Assembly (NCBI GenBank): GCA_024711295.1
Contig: JANJTB010000021.1
Location: forward strand, 1 to 64,000
Length of the DNA: 64,000 nucleotides
Direction: 5' to 3'
Origin: a bacterium
Lineage (GTDB): Bacteria > Bacteroidota > Ignavibacteria > Kapaibacteriales > UBA2268
The notes beneath the pieces are model-generated. The model saw nothing but the letters and a program-made list of their open reading frames with translations. It searched no databases and was not told the DNA's origin. Of the stretch, positions 14,582 through 24,267 are shown piece after piece (position 1 is the stretch's first letter; every line of letters begins with the position of its first letter). The position numbers were made by a program, and so were the translations under genes.

Positions 14582-16624
14582 ATGAATAAATTTGAATTAG
14601 TATCAAGCTACAAACCTGCCGGAGACCAGCCAAGAGCTATTGATGAGCTTACAGGAGGAGTTAATAATGGCGAAAAATTTCAGACACTTCTTGGTGTAAC
14701 CGGTAGTGGTAAAACTTTTACAATTTCAAATGTTATTAAGAATGTTCAAAAGCCAACCTTAATCATTTCTCATAACAAAACTCTTGCTGCCCAATTATAT
14801 GCAGAGTTTAAGTCCTTTTTTCCAAACAATAGAGTTGAGTTTTTCATTTCATATTATGATTACTACCAACCTGAAGCTTATATCGTAAAATCCGATACAT
14901 ATATCGAGAAAGACTTCTCAATCAATGATGAAATAGACAGACTCAGGCTCAAAGCAACAAGCGCACTTGTTGAAGGAAGAAGAGATGTTATAATCGTTGC
15001 TTCGGTATCATGCATTTATTCAATTGGACGAAAAGATGATTTTGCATCATTTTTATTTCCGATAGAAGTAGGCCAACAGCTTAGCAGACAACAAATACTT
15101 TATAAATTATTGGACATGCATTACGAGCGAAATGATTATGAATTCAAAAGAGGAACATTTAGAGTCCGTGGAGACGTTGTTGATGTTATTCCTGCTTATG
15201 AAGATAAAACCGGTATCAGAATTGAGCTTTTTGGTGATGAAGTTGACAAAATTACAATAATTGATGCAATTACAGGAAATAATATCGAAGTTGTCAAAAA
15301 TGTAATCATACATCCTGCAAAGCTTTTTGTAACGCCGGAAGACAGATTACAAAAAGCTATGTCAGATATCAGAGAAGAGATGATTCAGAGATTACAGGTA
15401 CTGAGAAGCGAAGAAAAACTTTTGGAAGCACAAAGATTAGAGCAACGTACACTTTTTGACCTTGAGATGATGAGAGAAGTAGGTTATTGCTCAGGTGTTG
15501 AGAATTACTCAATGCACCTGACAGGAAGGACATTTGGTGAACGACCTCACTGTATTTTTGATTTTTTCCCTGAAGACTACCTTATAATTGTAGATGAAAG
15601 CCACGCTACTGTCCCACAGCTTAGGGCTATGTATAACGGTGATAAATCAAGAAAGACAAGTTTAGTTGAGCATGGATTCAGATTACCCTCAGCTTTAGAA
15701 AACAGACCATTAAAATTTGAAGAATTTGAATCTCTACTAAATCAGGTCATTTTTGTAAGTGCTACACCCGGACCTTATGAATTAGAAAAATGTGAAGGGG
15801 TAGTTGTAGAGCAAGTAATCAGACCAACCGGATTACTTGATCCACTAATAAGTGTCAGACCAGTTCGTAACCAAATAGATGATTTATTAAATGAAATATT
15901 GATAAGAATTAAGAAAAAGCAAAGAGTATTGGTTACTACTCTTACTAAAAGAATGGCAGAAGATTTATCAGATTATTTCAGCAATCTCAATATCAAAGTT
16001 TCTTATATTCACTCTGATATTGACTCTTTGGAGAGAGTTGAAATTATCAGAGACTTAAGGCTTGGAGAATATGATGTTTTGGTAGGTGTAAACCTGTTAA
16101 GAGAAGGATTAGACCTACCTGAAGTTTCATTAGTTGCTGTCCTTGATGCTGACAAAGAAGGATTTTTGCGAAGTGAAAGGTCATTACTTCAGATTGCAGG
16201 GCGAACAGCTAGAAATTCTGAAGGACTGGTTATCTTGTATGCGGATAAAATTACAAATTCTATGAATGTACTCATTCAGGAAACAAACCGAAGAAGAGAA
16301 ATTCAATCAAAATATAACTCTGAAAATGGTATCAATCCAGTAACAGTATATAAATCAATTGAAGATATATTAAATAGTACCTCGGTTGCGGATATTAGCA
16401 ATTCATTAAACAGAAAACGTGAAGAGTACAAAATTACTAAAGTTAATGTTGCAGCAGAGCCGGTTATTGAATATATGAGCAGTAAAGAGCTTAAGCAATT
16501 GATTGACCAGATGTATATTGAAATGAAAAATGCTGCTCGTGATTTGGATTTCGAACGTGCAGCATCTTTAAGAGATGATATTGGAAAATTACAAATAAAA
16601 TTAGATTCTATGGAAACTAAATAA
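14582..16624 (+). CDS. uvrB: Excinuclease ABC subunit B
   Basis: The 680-residue DNA repair helicase loads UvrC at lesions handed over by UvrA. All hallmarks are present: Walker [11 protein letters not shown] (around residue 40), the beta-hairpin region [14 protein letters not shown], Walker B-type DESH (IIVDESHAT), VSATPGPYE, the [15 protein letters not shown] and QIAGRTARN helicase motifs, and the C-terminal UVR domain ([20 protein letters not shown]) that binds UvrC. Full family length. Its last 8 bases overlap the end of the convergent TPR-SH3 gene. Confidence 0.97.
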   Translation: MNKFELVSSYKPAGDQPRAIDELTGGVNNGEKFQTLLGVTGSGKTFTISNVIKNVQKPTLIISHNKTLAAQLYAEFKSFFPNNRVEFFISYYDYYQPEAYIVKSDTYIEKDFSINDEIDRLRLKATSALVEGRRDVIIVASVSCIYSIGRKDDFASFLFPIEVGQQLSRQQILYKLLDMHYERNDYEFKRGTFRVRGDVVDVIPAYEDKTGIRIELFGDEVDKITIIDAITGNNIEVVKNVIIHPAKLFVTPEDRLQKAMSDIREEMIQRLQVLRSEEKLLEAQRLEQRTLFDLEMMREVGYCSGVENYSMHLTGRTFGERPHCIFDFFPEDYLIIVDESHATVPQLRAMYNGDKSRKTSLVEHGFRLPSALENRPLKFEEFESLLNQVIFVSATPGPYELEKCEGVVVEQVIRPTGLLDPLISVRPVRNQIDDLLNEILIRIKKKQRVLVTTLTKRMAEDLSDYFSNLNIKVSYIHSDIDSLERVEIIRDLRLGEYDVLVGVNLLREGLDLPEVSLVAVLDADKEGFLRSERSLLQIAGRTARNSEGLVILYADKITNSMNVLIQETNRRREIQSKYNSENGINPVTVYKSIEDILNSTSVADISNSLNRKREEYKITKVNVAAEPVIEYMSSKELKQLIDQMYIEMKNAARDLDFERAASLRDDIGKLQIKLDSMETK

Positions 16625-17369
16625 TCTCTATGGTTGATTTATCAATCCACCCAATATCGCCATTTTCCAGTTTTATCTGAATCCAATTATCGATTCCTTC
16701 CATAATCAGGATTTTTGTTCCTTCATGCAAAATGAAGAGATCTGTAGAACCAGGGTCAGGTGCGCTTTTTACATAAACACTTGGCTGGTAAATAATTCCA
16801 TAGTTTTGAGTATTTTCATTTTTGTAAGCTTTGTATCCGAAGAAAGATGAAATTAAAACTATTGTGAATGAAATAAACAACAATAGAACTAAATATTTAC
16901 GAATACCGGGGAAGAAACCGAAAAATATCAAAAAGAGTAAAATAAAAAATAACCAGACCGAAGAAACAATCACATAGCCCCAGTCTCCTGAGTACAGGAG
17001 AGTAATTAAAGTTTCGTACCATTCTATAAGGAATAATTTCGGTATTGGTTCAAATTTATCAACAATTTTTAGATTGGCAATCTGAAGATTAAAATCAATG
17101 TCGTCATCACTTGGATTTAGCTTCTTTGCACGCTCATAATTCAATATAGCTTTAGGTATGTTATTAAGTCTAAAATAAGAATTCCCTAAGTTGTAATAAA
17201 CTTCACTTTCTTTGTACCCTTCATCTATAAGTGCTTCATAAATATCAGCAGAAGCCTTGTATTCTCCTGCATTGAACAATTCATTTGCCTTATTAAAATC
17301 ATTTAATTTAGAAAATGAATTTACAGATACAAAAAAGAATAATAAAATTATATACCAGACTTTAATCAT
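16617..17369 (-). CDS. BatE-like TPR and SH3 membrane protein
   Basis: The 250-residue product has a signal sequence, two or three TPR units (about residues 24-95, [23 protein letters not shown] and [24 protein letters not shown]), two membrane helices (about 120-150 and 155-178), and a C-terminal SH3-like domain ([28 protein letters not shown]). This is the BatE layout. Bat operons of Bacteroidota are linked to oxygen or envelope stress tolerance, with unclear mechanism. It overlaps the BatD gene by 4 bases (ATGA), so is translationally coupled. Confidence 0.8.
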   Translation of the reverse strand: MIKVWYIILLFFFVSVNSFSKLNDFNKANELFNAGEYKASADIYEALIDEGYKESEVYYNLGNSYFRLNNIPKAILNYERAKKLNPSDDDIDFNLQIANLKIVDKFEPIPKLFLIEWYETLITLLYSGDWGYVIVSSVWLFFILLFLIFFGFFPGIRKYLVLLLFISFTIVLISSFFGYKAYKNENTQNYGIIYQPSVYVKSAPDPGSTDLFILHEGTKILIMEGIDNWIQIKLENGDIGWIDKSTIEII

Positions 17370-19204
17370 TTCAAAACTCCTTCTAAATCAGTTATTACTC
17401 TTGCAGCAGACTTATAAATTTTATCCATGCCGGTCGTTTGTTCAATAGGAGCATATCTTGCAAATTCAGCACTATCAAGCGTTCCCAAAAATTCATTAAT
17501 CAATAAATCATCAACCCCAAGACTTATCAAAGTTTCCCTTGCTTTATCCTTTGTCAGATCTGAATATGGCATGTTAAACTTATCACTCAGATAGCCCCAC
17601 AAAGCCTTATTAATTTCTTCATAAAACTTGTCATGCTCTGATTTATTCATATATTTCTTTGCAATTGATAATCTTTTGTTTGCAAATTTTGTAGCTTTTT
17701 TATTTTTGAATAAGGAAATATCTGCATGAAGATTTCTTCGCTTTTTCAACCAATATATCATTATGAAGAAAAGTGCTATTATCAGAAAAATCAAAAACCA
17801 GAAAATATTTGAAAAGATAAAACTATGTCTGTTTTTCTCAAAATTTCTGGCATTAAGTTTAATATATCTAATATCCTTGCCGATAAGCTGAACTTCTTCC
17901 TTTCTCACTCCACTGATAATGTTATTAACCACATTTTGATTATCATTTTTATCAACATTAATCTCAAACTCAAGTGACTTGATGCTTTGATATGAGTTTT
18001 TAGTCAAGTCATAATAAGTAAATAAAACAGGTTCAATTTTGTAAGTACCAGAATTTCTAGGAATAAACAGATATTCGTAAATGAAATTTCCTGTTACACC
18101 ACCGGCACTAACAGAAATATTATCCACAATTTTGGGGTCATAGACTTCAAAATCAGGGGGGAAATTAATTTTTATTGGTTCAATCAACTTCAGATTTCCA
18201 CGACCTGAAATCTTAACCTTAAGTGTTATAGGCTCACCGGCTTTGCAAGAAGATTTATCAAGCCAGGCATCCATGTTAAGAGAGCCAACGGCACCTGAAA
18301 AATTATCAGGCTCGGGCTGAGGCAATGCTTTTACATTTACAGTATATGATTCTGAGCGTGGTTTGTATGGGAAATCTCTATAACTTCCACCAAAGAAAGG
18401 GTCATCAAAAAAAGAGCTAAAAGGGTCATTAGACCTGCGTCTTGATTGAACTTTTAACCTGGCTATTACATCAAATTCATAAGGGTCAATAATAAGCTTT
18501 CCGGATCTTTGGGGGAATAAAACTACTTGTTTTATAACAGCTGAGTTAAATGGTACGCCATTTATTACTTCACGGGTCCATTTCGTTTGCTCATTGCCAA
18601 GCTCCTGTGCCCAAAAACCGTTAAATGAAGGAATTTTACTAGGGTTTAGCTGTACTATGTTTATTTCTGGATGGATATATAATTTATAAATTGCCGTAAT
18701 CTGTTCACCGACGTAAACGTCCCTTTTAGATATGTTGAGTTTTACAAAAATATTTTCTTTTAATACTTGTAATGCCTGATCTCCGAGTGACTTTTCCTGA
18801 TCAGCTTCCTGCTTTCTTCTTTCTTTTTGTGCATCAGTTTCAGGTAGTACTTTTACTGTAATGGGTGAAGACTTGACTAACGAGCCATTTGATGAAATAG
18901 TTGCTGAACCAATGCTAAATTCGCCGGTTTTGTCAGCTGACAAAATGAAAGCAAATGAAAGTGACCTGCTCATTGCTCCATTAATAATTTGAATATTCTG
19001 AGACTGATTAGGACCGCTTAATACTGATAAGCCTTTGAAATCCGGTGCTTTAAAATTGCTTCCTTCACCATTCAGAGTAAAAGTGACCTGAAATCTCTCG
19101 CCAACTGTGACAGGATTCCTGCTTAAGGATGCGCTGAATTCCTGTGAGAAAACGACACAATTTATTAGTAAGAATAGGAATAAATATAAAGTAAATTTCT
19201 TCAT
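17366..19204 (-). CDS. BatD-like protein
   Basis: The 612-residue product has a cleavable signal peptide (ending near VVFSQ), an Ig-like beta-rich ectodomain with repeated BatD units (EFSASLSRNPVTVGERFQVTFTL, VYVGEQITAIYKLYIHPEI and SSCKAGEPITLKVKISGRGN), a membrane helix near residue 470 (IFWFLIFLIIALFFIMIYWL) and a cytoplasmic helical tail (YEEINKALWGYLSDKFNM..TKDKARETL). This matches the BatD (oxygen tolerance) family in length and order. It follows the TPR gene (BatC-like) by 36 bases. A periplasmic assembly role is inferred. Confidence 0.85.
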   Translation of the reverse strand: MKKFTLYLFLFLLINCVVFSQEFSASLSRNPVTVGERFQVTFTLNGEGSNFKAPDFKGLSVLSGPNQSQNIQIINGAMSRSLSFAFILSADKTGEFSIGSATISSNGSLVKSSPITVKVLPETDAQKERRKQEADQEKSLGDQALQVLKENIFVKLNISKRDVYVGEQITAIYKLYIHPEINIVQLNPSKIPSFNGFWAQELGNEQTKWTREVINGVPFNSAVIKQVVLFPQRSGKLIIDPYEFDVIARLKVQSRRRSNDPFSSFFDDPFFGGSYRDFPYKPRSESYTVNVKALPQPEPDNFSGAVGSLNMDAWLDKSSCKAGEPITLKVKISGRGNLKLIEPIKINFPPDFEVYDPKIVDNISVSAGGVTGNFIYEYLFIPRNSGTYKIEPVLFTYYDLTKNSYQSIKSLEFEINVDKNDNQNVVNNIISGVRKEEVQLIGKDIRYIKLNARNFEKNRHSFIFSNIFWFLIFLIIALFFIMIYWLKKRRNLHADISLFKNKKATKFANKRLSIAKKYMNKSEHDKFYEEINKALWGYLSDKFNMPYSDLTKDKARETLISLGVDDLLINEFLGTLDSAEFARYAPIEQTTGMDKIYKSAARVITDLEGVLK

Positions 19205-19240
19205 TATAAAGTCTCATTCATTGTTATAAAATATACAGAT

Positions 19241-20044
19241 TTACCAATTACGTTCAATTTTAGCTCTTTCACCTTTTTGCTTTCGTAATTTTTTATGTAA
19301 ATCTTTCTCGTCTTTTTGCAGAGCATTCAAAAGTCTTTCAGCATTCTCTTTTGATATTTGTTGTGGTTTTGGTTTACCGTCATTTTTCTGATTATCACTT
19401 AGTTTTTCTTGAGACTGCTGATTTTTATCATTTGAATTTTCATTCTCATTACTTTTTTTATCTTCATCTTTTGAATTACCGGATTGTTCCTGATTTTTGT
19501 TTTGTTCCTGATTTTTATTTTGATTATTGCCAGAATTTTGGTCTTGCTGTTGCTCTTGGTTTTTGTTTTCCTGATTTTGATCCTTATTCTGTTGTTGTTG
19601 CTTCTCTTTATCCTTCTGATCTTTAAGGTATTTACGTGCTAACTCCAGGTTATATCTAGTGTCATTGTCTTTTGGATTTTGCTTGAGGGCATTTTTGTAA
19701 GCTTTTATGCTTTCTTCATATTTACCAGATTTAAACAGTGCATTGCCAAGATTATGATTTGCAGCTGCGAGAGTCATTTTGTCTAAATTTTGTGATGCAA
19801 CTTCCTGGAATTTCTGTGCAGATTCTTCATAATTACCTTGTTTATAAAGAGCGTCTCCTAAATTGAATACTGAATGATTATTGTACTCAATCTCTTGAGC
19901 TTTTCTGTACTTTATTTCTGCTTCATTAAATTTTTCATTTTTATACAATTTATTACCATCTCGAAGCAAAGATTTCTTCTCATCACTATATGAGCTGAGG
20001 GTATTCGATATCAAAAAAAATATAAGCAAAATTAATAATTTCAT
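19241..20044 (-). CDS. BatC-like TPR protein with Q/N-rich tail
   Basis: The 267-residue product has a signal peptide, then three TPR units (residues 27-145: LLRDGNKLYKNEKFNEAEIKY, FNLGDALYKQGNYEESAQKF and NHNLGNALFKSGKYEESIKAY) and a long low-complexity region (about 150-235) rich in Gln, Asn, Lys and Glu. A short charged helix ends the protein. BatC proteins of Bacteroidota share the TPR part and often a compositionally biased tail. It overlaps the VWA gene by 4 bases (20041-20044), so is coupled to it. Confidence 0.8.
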   Translation of the reverse strand: MKLLILLIFFLISNTLSSYSDEKKSLLRDGNKLYKNEKFNEAEIKYRKAQEIEYNNHSVFNLGDALYKQGNYEESAQKFQEVASQNLDKMTLAAANHNLGNALFKSGKYEESIKAYKNALKQNPKDNDTRYNLELARKYLKDQKDKEKQQQQNKDQNQENKNQEQQQDQNSGNNQNKNQEQNKNQEQSGNSKDEDKKSNENENSNDKNQQSQEKLSDNQKNDGKPKPQQISKENAERLLNALQKDEKDLHKKLRKQKGERAKIERNW

Positions 20045-21081
20045 TTATTTATTCCTAAGAAGTTAATGAAATTAGATATTGAAGAACGTTTTCTTTTAGA
20101 AATAAAAAACTCTAGTGAGATAAATATAACAGCAATTAATAAAAAAAATTGAAATTTGTCATCAAATTGAGTAAACTTTTTAGTGCCGAACTCTTGTTTT
20201 TCCATGGTTGATAATTTATTTATCAAGTCCGTCAGATTTACATCTGCTAACTCTGCCATTACAAACTCACCATTTGAAACAGAGGCTATTTTTTGAAGAG
20301 TTTCATGGTCTAATTTAGTTAATATTACATTTCCCTGGTTGTCTTTTCTGTATCCGGATAATCTTCCATTTTCGTATATGGGTATTGGTCCACCTCCACT
20401 ACTACCCATTCCTATAGTATGAATTGTAATACCTGCATCTGCAGACTTTTGTGCTGCAGCAACAGCGTCATCTTCGTGATTTTCACCATCGGTGATAATT
20501 ATTAAAGCTTTGCTTTTGGTTTCATCCTTAGAAAAGGTTTCAACAGCAAGTTCAATAGCAGCTCCTATTGCGGTACCCTGTGTAGAAACCATTTCTGGAC
20601 TCAATGTTGAAGTAATTAATTTCGCAGCTGAATAATCAGTTGTTAAAGGTAATTGAAGATATGACTTTCCGGCGAATACTATTAATCCTATTTTATCATC
20701 TTCAAGCTTATCAATAAGCCTCAATATGGCTTGCTTAGACCTTTCCAATCTGCTTGGTTTTATATCTTCAGACAACATACTGTTCGAAACATCAACTGCT
20801 AAAATAATCTCAACACCCATCCTCTTTACTTCTTCAAGTTTACTTCCAAGTTGTGGACGAGCCAAGGCAATAATAATAAAAATATATACTATCAACAAAA
20901 AAATAAACTTCAATAAATGTTTAAAACCAGAAACATCAGGCATGAGTTTAATAACAAGGTCCCTATCACCAATAGAATTAATTTTGCGTCGGCGCCACAA
21001 CCTATAATAATAATAAATTATCATTAATATGGAAACACCTGCAAGACCATATAGATATTCAAAATATTCGAATCTCAGCAT
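20041..21081 (-). CDS. BatA/BatB-like VWA domain membrane protein
   Basis: The 346-residue protein has two N-terminal membrane helices (about 8-25 and 57-75), a von Willebrand A domain with an intact MIDAS motif (DVSNSMLSED, and TTDYSAAK and ITDGENHEDDA loops) and a C-terminal helix (FFLLIAVIFISLEFFIS). This is the Bat VWA layout; many Bacteroidota have two (BatA and BatB) but only one is here. It is the first gene of the operon VWA-TPR-BatD-TPR/SH3, which lacks the usual MoxR ATPase and DUF58 gene; a DUF58 gene lies at 33353. Confidence 0.85.
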   Translation of the reverse strand: MLRFEYFEYLYGLAGVSILMIIYYYYRLWRRRKINSIGDRDLVIKLMPDVSGFKHLLKFIFLLIVYIFIIIALARPQLGSKLEEVKRMGVEIILAVDVSNSMLSEDIKPSRLERSKQAILRLIDKLEDDKIGLIVFAGKSYLQLPLTTDYSAAKLITSTLSPEMVSTQGTAIGAAIELAVETFSKDETKSKALIIITDGENHEDDAVAAAQKSADAGITIHTIGMGSSGGGPIPIYENGRLSGYRKDNQGNVILTKLDHETLQKIASVSNGEFVMAELADVNLTDLINKLSTMEKQEFGTKKFTQFDDKFQFFLLIAVIFISLEFFISKRKRSSISNFINFLGINK

Positions 21082-21222
21082 ACATTAAATTAGATACTTG
21101 AATAATTATAATAAGACGTCAATTTTTTTTTGTAAGTGTAAAAATCATAATTCCAAAAAGAATAAATTTATAATTAAATAATTTTTGATTTAATCAGTTT
21201 ATGTTAATTTTCAGATAATTAA

Positions 21223-21957
21223 ATGAATTTTGATTTAACTACAAAAAAGCCTGTAAAGAAATATCAATATGGAATTGCTTTATTTGCCGTATCGACATTA
21301 ATAGTATGGAATATTCCGGGCGGACATCTTATTTTGTATCCATTTACTTTGTTAGGCACATGGTTTCATGAGTTGGCTCATGGATTGATGGCAATATTGT
21401 TAGGTGGAGATTTCCACAAATTAGTTATACAAGATGATGGATCGGGCTATGCGCAATTTTCCTATTCATCGTTATTATTTGGTAATTTCGGTAAATCAAT
21501 TGTAGCTGCAGCTGGTCCTGTTGGTCCGAGTTTAGCAGGTGCAATATTTGTAGTTAGTTCCGCAAAAATAAAATCTACAAAAATAATGCTATTTGTCCTT
21601 AGTTTTCTACTTATAATATCATCAATTCTTTGGGTTCGACCTGTTATAAGTATTGGATTCCTTGTGATTTTGATTTTCTCAGCAGTCATATCATTTATTG
21701 CATACAAATCAAGTGACAATACAAAAGTTCTAACGCTGCAATTCTTGGCTGTACAAGCTTTTATTAGTGTCTATATGAGTATTGATTATTTATTTACATC
21801 AGGAGCTGTTGTTGGTGGACAGGAAATGCTGAGTGATACAGGTGTAATTTCACAAAACTTGTTTCTTCCACACTGGATATGGGGTGGTTTAATTCTAATA
21901 TTGAATATTTATTTATTATACATTAGCTTTAAGTATTATTTCAAAAAAAATAAATAA
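21223..21957 (+). CDS. M50 family (M50B-like) membrane metallopeptidase
   Basis: The 244-residue polytopic protein carries HELAHG (His49, Glu50, His53), the zinc site of site-2-type proteases, in a helix after WF, followed by GSGYAQ and the AAAGPVGPSLAGA motif. SDTGV near residue 208 could supply the third ligand region. About five or six membrane helices are predicted. The family includes the M50B-like group annotated only as 'peptidase M50B-like', whose substrates are not known. It starts 141 bases from the divergent Bat operon. Its stop lies inside a strong hairpin. Confidence 0.8.
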   Translation: MNFDLTTKKPVKKYQYGIALFAVSTLIVWNIPGGHLILYPFTLLGTWFHELAHGLMAILLGGDFHKLVIQDDGSGYAQFSYSSLLFGNFGKSIVAAAGPVGPSLAGAIFVVSSAKIKSTKIMLFVLSFLLIISSILWVRPVISIGFLVILIFSAVISFIAYKSSDNTKVLTLQFLAVQAFISVYMSIDYLFTSGAVVGGQEMLSDTGVISQNLFLPHWIWGGLILILNIYLLYISFKYYFKKNK

Positions 21958-21983
21958 GGGCTTCACAAAGTGAAGCCCTTATT
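21953..21983. terminator. Bidirectional terminator, M50 gene / DUF1338 gene
   Basis: A perfect 13-base stem AATAAGGGCTTCA (21953-21965) with TGAAGCCCTTATT (21971-21983) around a 5-base loop. It starts inside the stop of the plus gene and has a T run for leftward transcripts. Confidence 0.85.
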
Positions 21984-22003
21984 TTCTTCAAAATTATCAA
22001 CGT

Positions 22004-22810
22004 TTATTTGCTATATTTATCTGTGCTTTCAAATATTTTATCAGCACTCTTAGCAATAAAGCCAGAGTATAATTTTCCCGTTGAATCTGCATATCTCTTA
22101 GCGAATTCATAGTAACAACCGGTTATTTCATGATTACCGTCAACAAACTCACCATTAATAATGTCTGCTTTTATACTTGATTGCTCCAGTAATTCATCAG
22201 GAGTACCTTTTATTTCACCACCTGAATCATTGAGTAAAAACCCATTTTCTTTAAGCAAAGAATTCACTTTTTGTATTGCGTTATATTTCTTTAGATGGTT
22301 TACTGACACAGTAAAATGGTTTGCGCAAAAACCATTATAATATACCCATGCAGCATATTCTGATTCATTTCTCAGCAGTTCATAGGTTGAGTAAGAAGGT
22401 GTTCCCCAAACATTTCCTGAAAAAATTAAATTTTGAGATTTTATTAGTTCTGATGGAATTTTATCAGTGATTGAATGAATCGTATTTTGAAGAAAATCAC
22501 TAAATTCCTCGACCTTCAATTCACTTATAAAAACACGAGGAGCGTTTTTGTTATTTTCGTGTTCAAAATGTTTAGCATTTAGTTTTTTTGCTTCAAAATT
22601 ATATGATTGTATGTATTTGTAGCCATTTTCCAAAAAAACTTTTGAAATTACATCAATATTTACTTTTGGATGATTGAATGTACGGAATGCAATATGGTCA
22701 TTAAGCACTTCCTCACCATGAGACTTAAACAAATCATATACTTTTTGAGCAGATGGGTTTTGGGTTGAGTAAATTTCCCACAATCTGTTAAAAATCAAAT
22801 CTAGGTTCAT
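22004..22810 (-). CDS. DUF1338 family protein (2-oxoadipate dioxygenase-like)
   Basis: The 268-residue protein matches DUF1338: NDHIAFRTFNHPKVNIDV at the N-terminus (metal-binding His in DHIAFRT), EAKKLNAKHFEHEN, and the ANHFTVSVNHL block with the second His. Members such as YdcJ/HglS are Fe(II) enzymes that convert 2-oxoadipate to 2-hydroxyglutarate in lysine catabolism. The short form in Bacteroidota is not well tested, so the substrate is open. The gene is alone, ending at the shared terminator. Nothing of a lysine pathway is near it. Confidence 0.8.
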   Translation of the reverse strand: MNLDLIFNRLWEIYSTQNPSAQKVYDLFKSHGEEVLNDHIAFRTFNHPKVNIDVISKVFLENGYKYIQSYNFEAKKLNAKHFEHENNKNAPRVFISELKVEEFSDFLQNTIHSITDKIPSELIKSQNLIFSGNVWGTPSYSTYELLRNESEYAAWVYYNGFCANHFTVSVNHLKKYNAIQKVNSLLKENGFLLNDSGGEIKGTPDELLEQSSIKADIINGEFVDGNHEITGCYYEFAKRYADSTGKLYSGFIAKSADKIFESTDKYSK

Positions 22811-22901
22811 ATTATTAAAAAATCATATAATTAAACAAAAAGATATAGACGATGATGTAGCATTTAAGTGAATCAATCAGCAATTTAATTTTAATAAAAA
22901 A

Positions 22902-22921
22902 GACTGCCGTTAAAGGCAGTC
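22902..22921 (-). terminator. Terminator of the hibernation factor gene
   Basis: Stem GACTGCC/GGCAGTC with a 6-base loop, followed on the minus strand by a T run (plus AAAAAA at 22896-22901). It is 25 bases after the stop. Confidence 0.8.
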
Positions 22922-22946
22922 CTCATAAATGTGATTCAAATATATA

Positions 22947-23252
22947 TTATGCAATGTCTTTTGTTCGACCTGCAATTTGCTTAGTTTTGTGCTTTTGAAT
23001 TTGACGGATAATTTTCTCTGATGCATCATGAAGACTTTTATGGAAATCATCTGAGTGCTCTTTTGCAACAAGAGTAGCTCCCTGCAGATGAATAGTAATC
23101 TCGACAGTTTTATTTACCTCATTAATAAATTCCACATTAGCAGATGTTATGCTATCGGCATACTTAGAAAATCCCTGAGCGACACTTACTGCTTCATCTT
23201 GTAAGTGTGGATGTGATGAATTCACATGTCTGAAAGTTACTTGGGTTTTCAT
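22947..23252 (-). CDS. Ribosome hibernation factor HPF/RaiA type
   Basis: The 101-residue protein is of the short HPF/YfiA kind: opening TQVTFRHVNSSHPHLQDEAVSVAQGFSKYAD, then VEITIHLQGATLVAKEHSDDFHKSLHDASEKIIRQIQKHK. The beta-alpha-beta-beta-beta-alpha order and basic C-terminus are typical of 30S-bound hibernation factors that dampen translation in stationary phase. The usual DMYAAID is changed to DDFHKSLHDA. It lacks the long-HPF C-terminal dimerisation domain. Monocistronic with its own terminator. Confidence 0.85.
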   Translation of the reverse strand: MKTQVTFRHVNSSHPHLQDEAVSVAQGFSKYADSITSANVEFINEVNKTVEITIHLQGATLVAKEHSDDFHKSLHDASEKIIRQIQKHKTKQIAGRTKDIA

Positions 23253-23378
23253 ACTAACCTCATCTAATTATAATGTTATATAAAATTAAGTTATAATAAT
23301 TGCACACTGATTATCAGCCTGTACAATATAATCTTTCTCTAAATATTCAAACGTTTCTTCATAAAAATTGTTTTTGAT

Positions 23379-24161
23379 TTATTGATTAAAATTGAAAGTA
23401 ATTCCTAATGATAGCATAAAGTATCCTGGTAAAATATTAACTGTCTCATTTAACTTTGCATTTTCCGGAACGAATTGTCTTTTTACAGTTCTGAAAAGAT
23501 CTGTCTGAGCTGCATTGTAATTATACGAAGCTTCAATAACCAAACTACCTAAAAAAGTCAGTTCATTCATTTTATCAAATCCAAGCTCGACACCTGTATA
23601 AATGCTGAATGCAGGATATATTTGTGTATCATTATAATGCTGCCCACCTACTCTATAATCTAAAGGAATACTTGTTCTGACACTTTCTAGCCATTCTATT
23701 TTTCTCATTAAGAAACCAACGCCAGCCCCTGTATATGTTCTAAATTGACCTATGAAAGGCATATATTCAATAGTTCCTATTATTGGTATATCACTAATGG
23801 ATATTGATTGTCCAAGGTTCCTGTATCCGGTTACATCCTTGGTTTTCACTTCCTGGTCGTAATAATCTTTCAGTGTACTATGAATATATCTGAATTGAGC
23901 ACCAATTCTATAATTGCCTTCAAATCTGATTTTTGTTCCTCCTCCTATAGCAGGTTCAGTTTTTATATCTTTCTTGAAACCTGCAAATTCATTATTATAA
24001 ATTGAGAAAAAATTTGGTGAACCGGTACTGAAAGGCATTCCTGCCGAAATGAAAATTAAAGATTTAAAATTTCTTTTTCTCTCCTTTTTAGTTGCATCAT
24101 CAGAATTTGAAACAACTGTGAACGAAAAATAAATTAATATTGTTAATAATATAAATTTCAT
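23379..24161 (-). CDS. Outer-membrane beta-barrel-like protein
   Basis: The 260-residue product has a signal peptide (MKFILLTILIYFSFTVVSNS) and a beta-rich mature domain with alternating pattern and Gly/Tyr turns (IGAQFRYIHSTLKDY, YTGAGVGFLMRKI, FSIYTGVELGFDK, ASYNYNAAQTDLF) ending in SLGITFNFNQ. This is the pattern of small eight- to ten-stranded barrels (OmpA/OmpX-like). No ligand is known. It is alone between the hibernation factor and aconitase. Confidence 0.6.
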   Translation of the reverse strand: MKFILLTILIYFSFTVVSNSDDATKKERKRNFKSLIFISAGMPFSTGSPNFFSIYNNEFAGFKKDIKTEPAIGGGTKIRFEGNYRIGAQFRYIHSTLKDYYDQEVKTKDVTGYRNLGQSISISDIPIIGTIEYMPFIGQFRTYTGAGVGFLMRKIEWLESVRTSIPLDYRVGGQHYNDTQIYPAFSIYTGVELGFDKMNELTFLGSLVIEASYNYNAAQTDLFRTVKRQFVPENAKLNETVNILPGYFMLSLGITFNFNQ

Positions 24162-24214
24162 AGTTTAAAATAGTAAATTTTTGAGTATAATGCAAATATT
24201 ATTTTAAATAAAAT

Positions 24215-24244
24215 AGCCGATACAACAAAAATATTGTATCGGCT
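24215..24244 (-). terminator. Terminator of the aconitase gene
   Basis: Perfect 11-base stem AGCCGATACAA/TTGTATCGGCT with an 8-base loop, 23 bases past the stop, followed on the minus strand by ATTTTATTTAAAA. It also lies between the convergent-less neighbour and its promoter region. Confidence 0.75.
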
Positions 24245-24267
24245 GATAATTATTGAGTAATTTTAAT

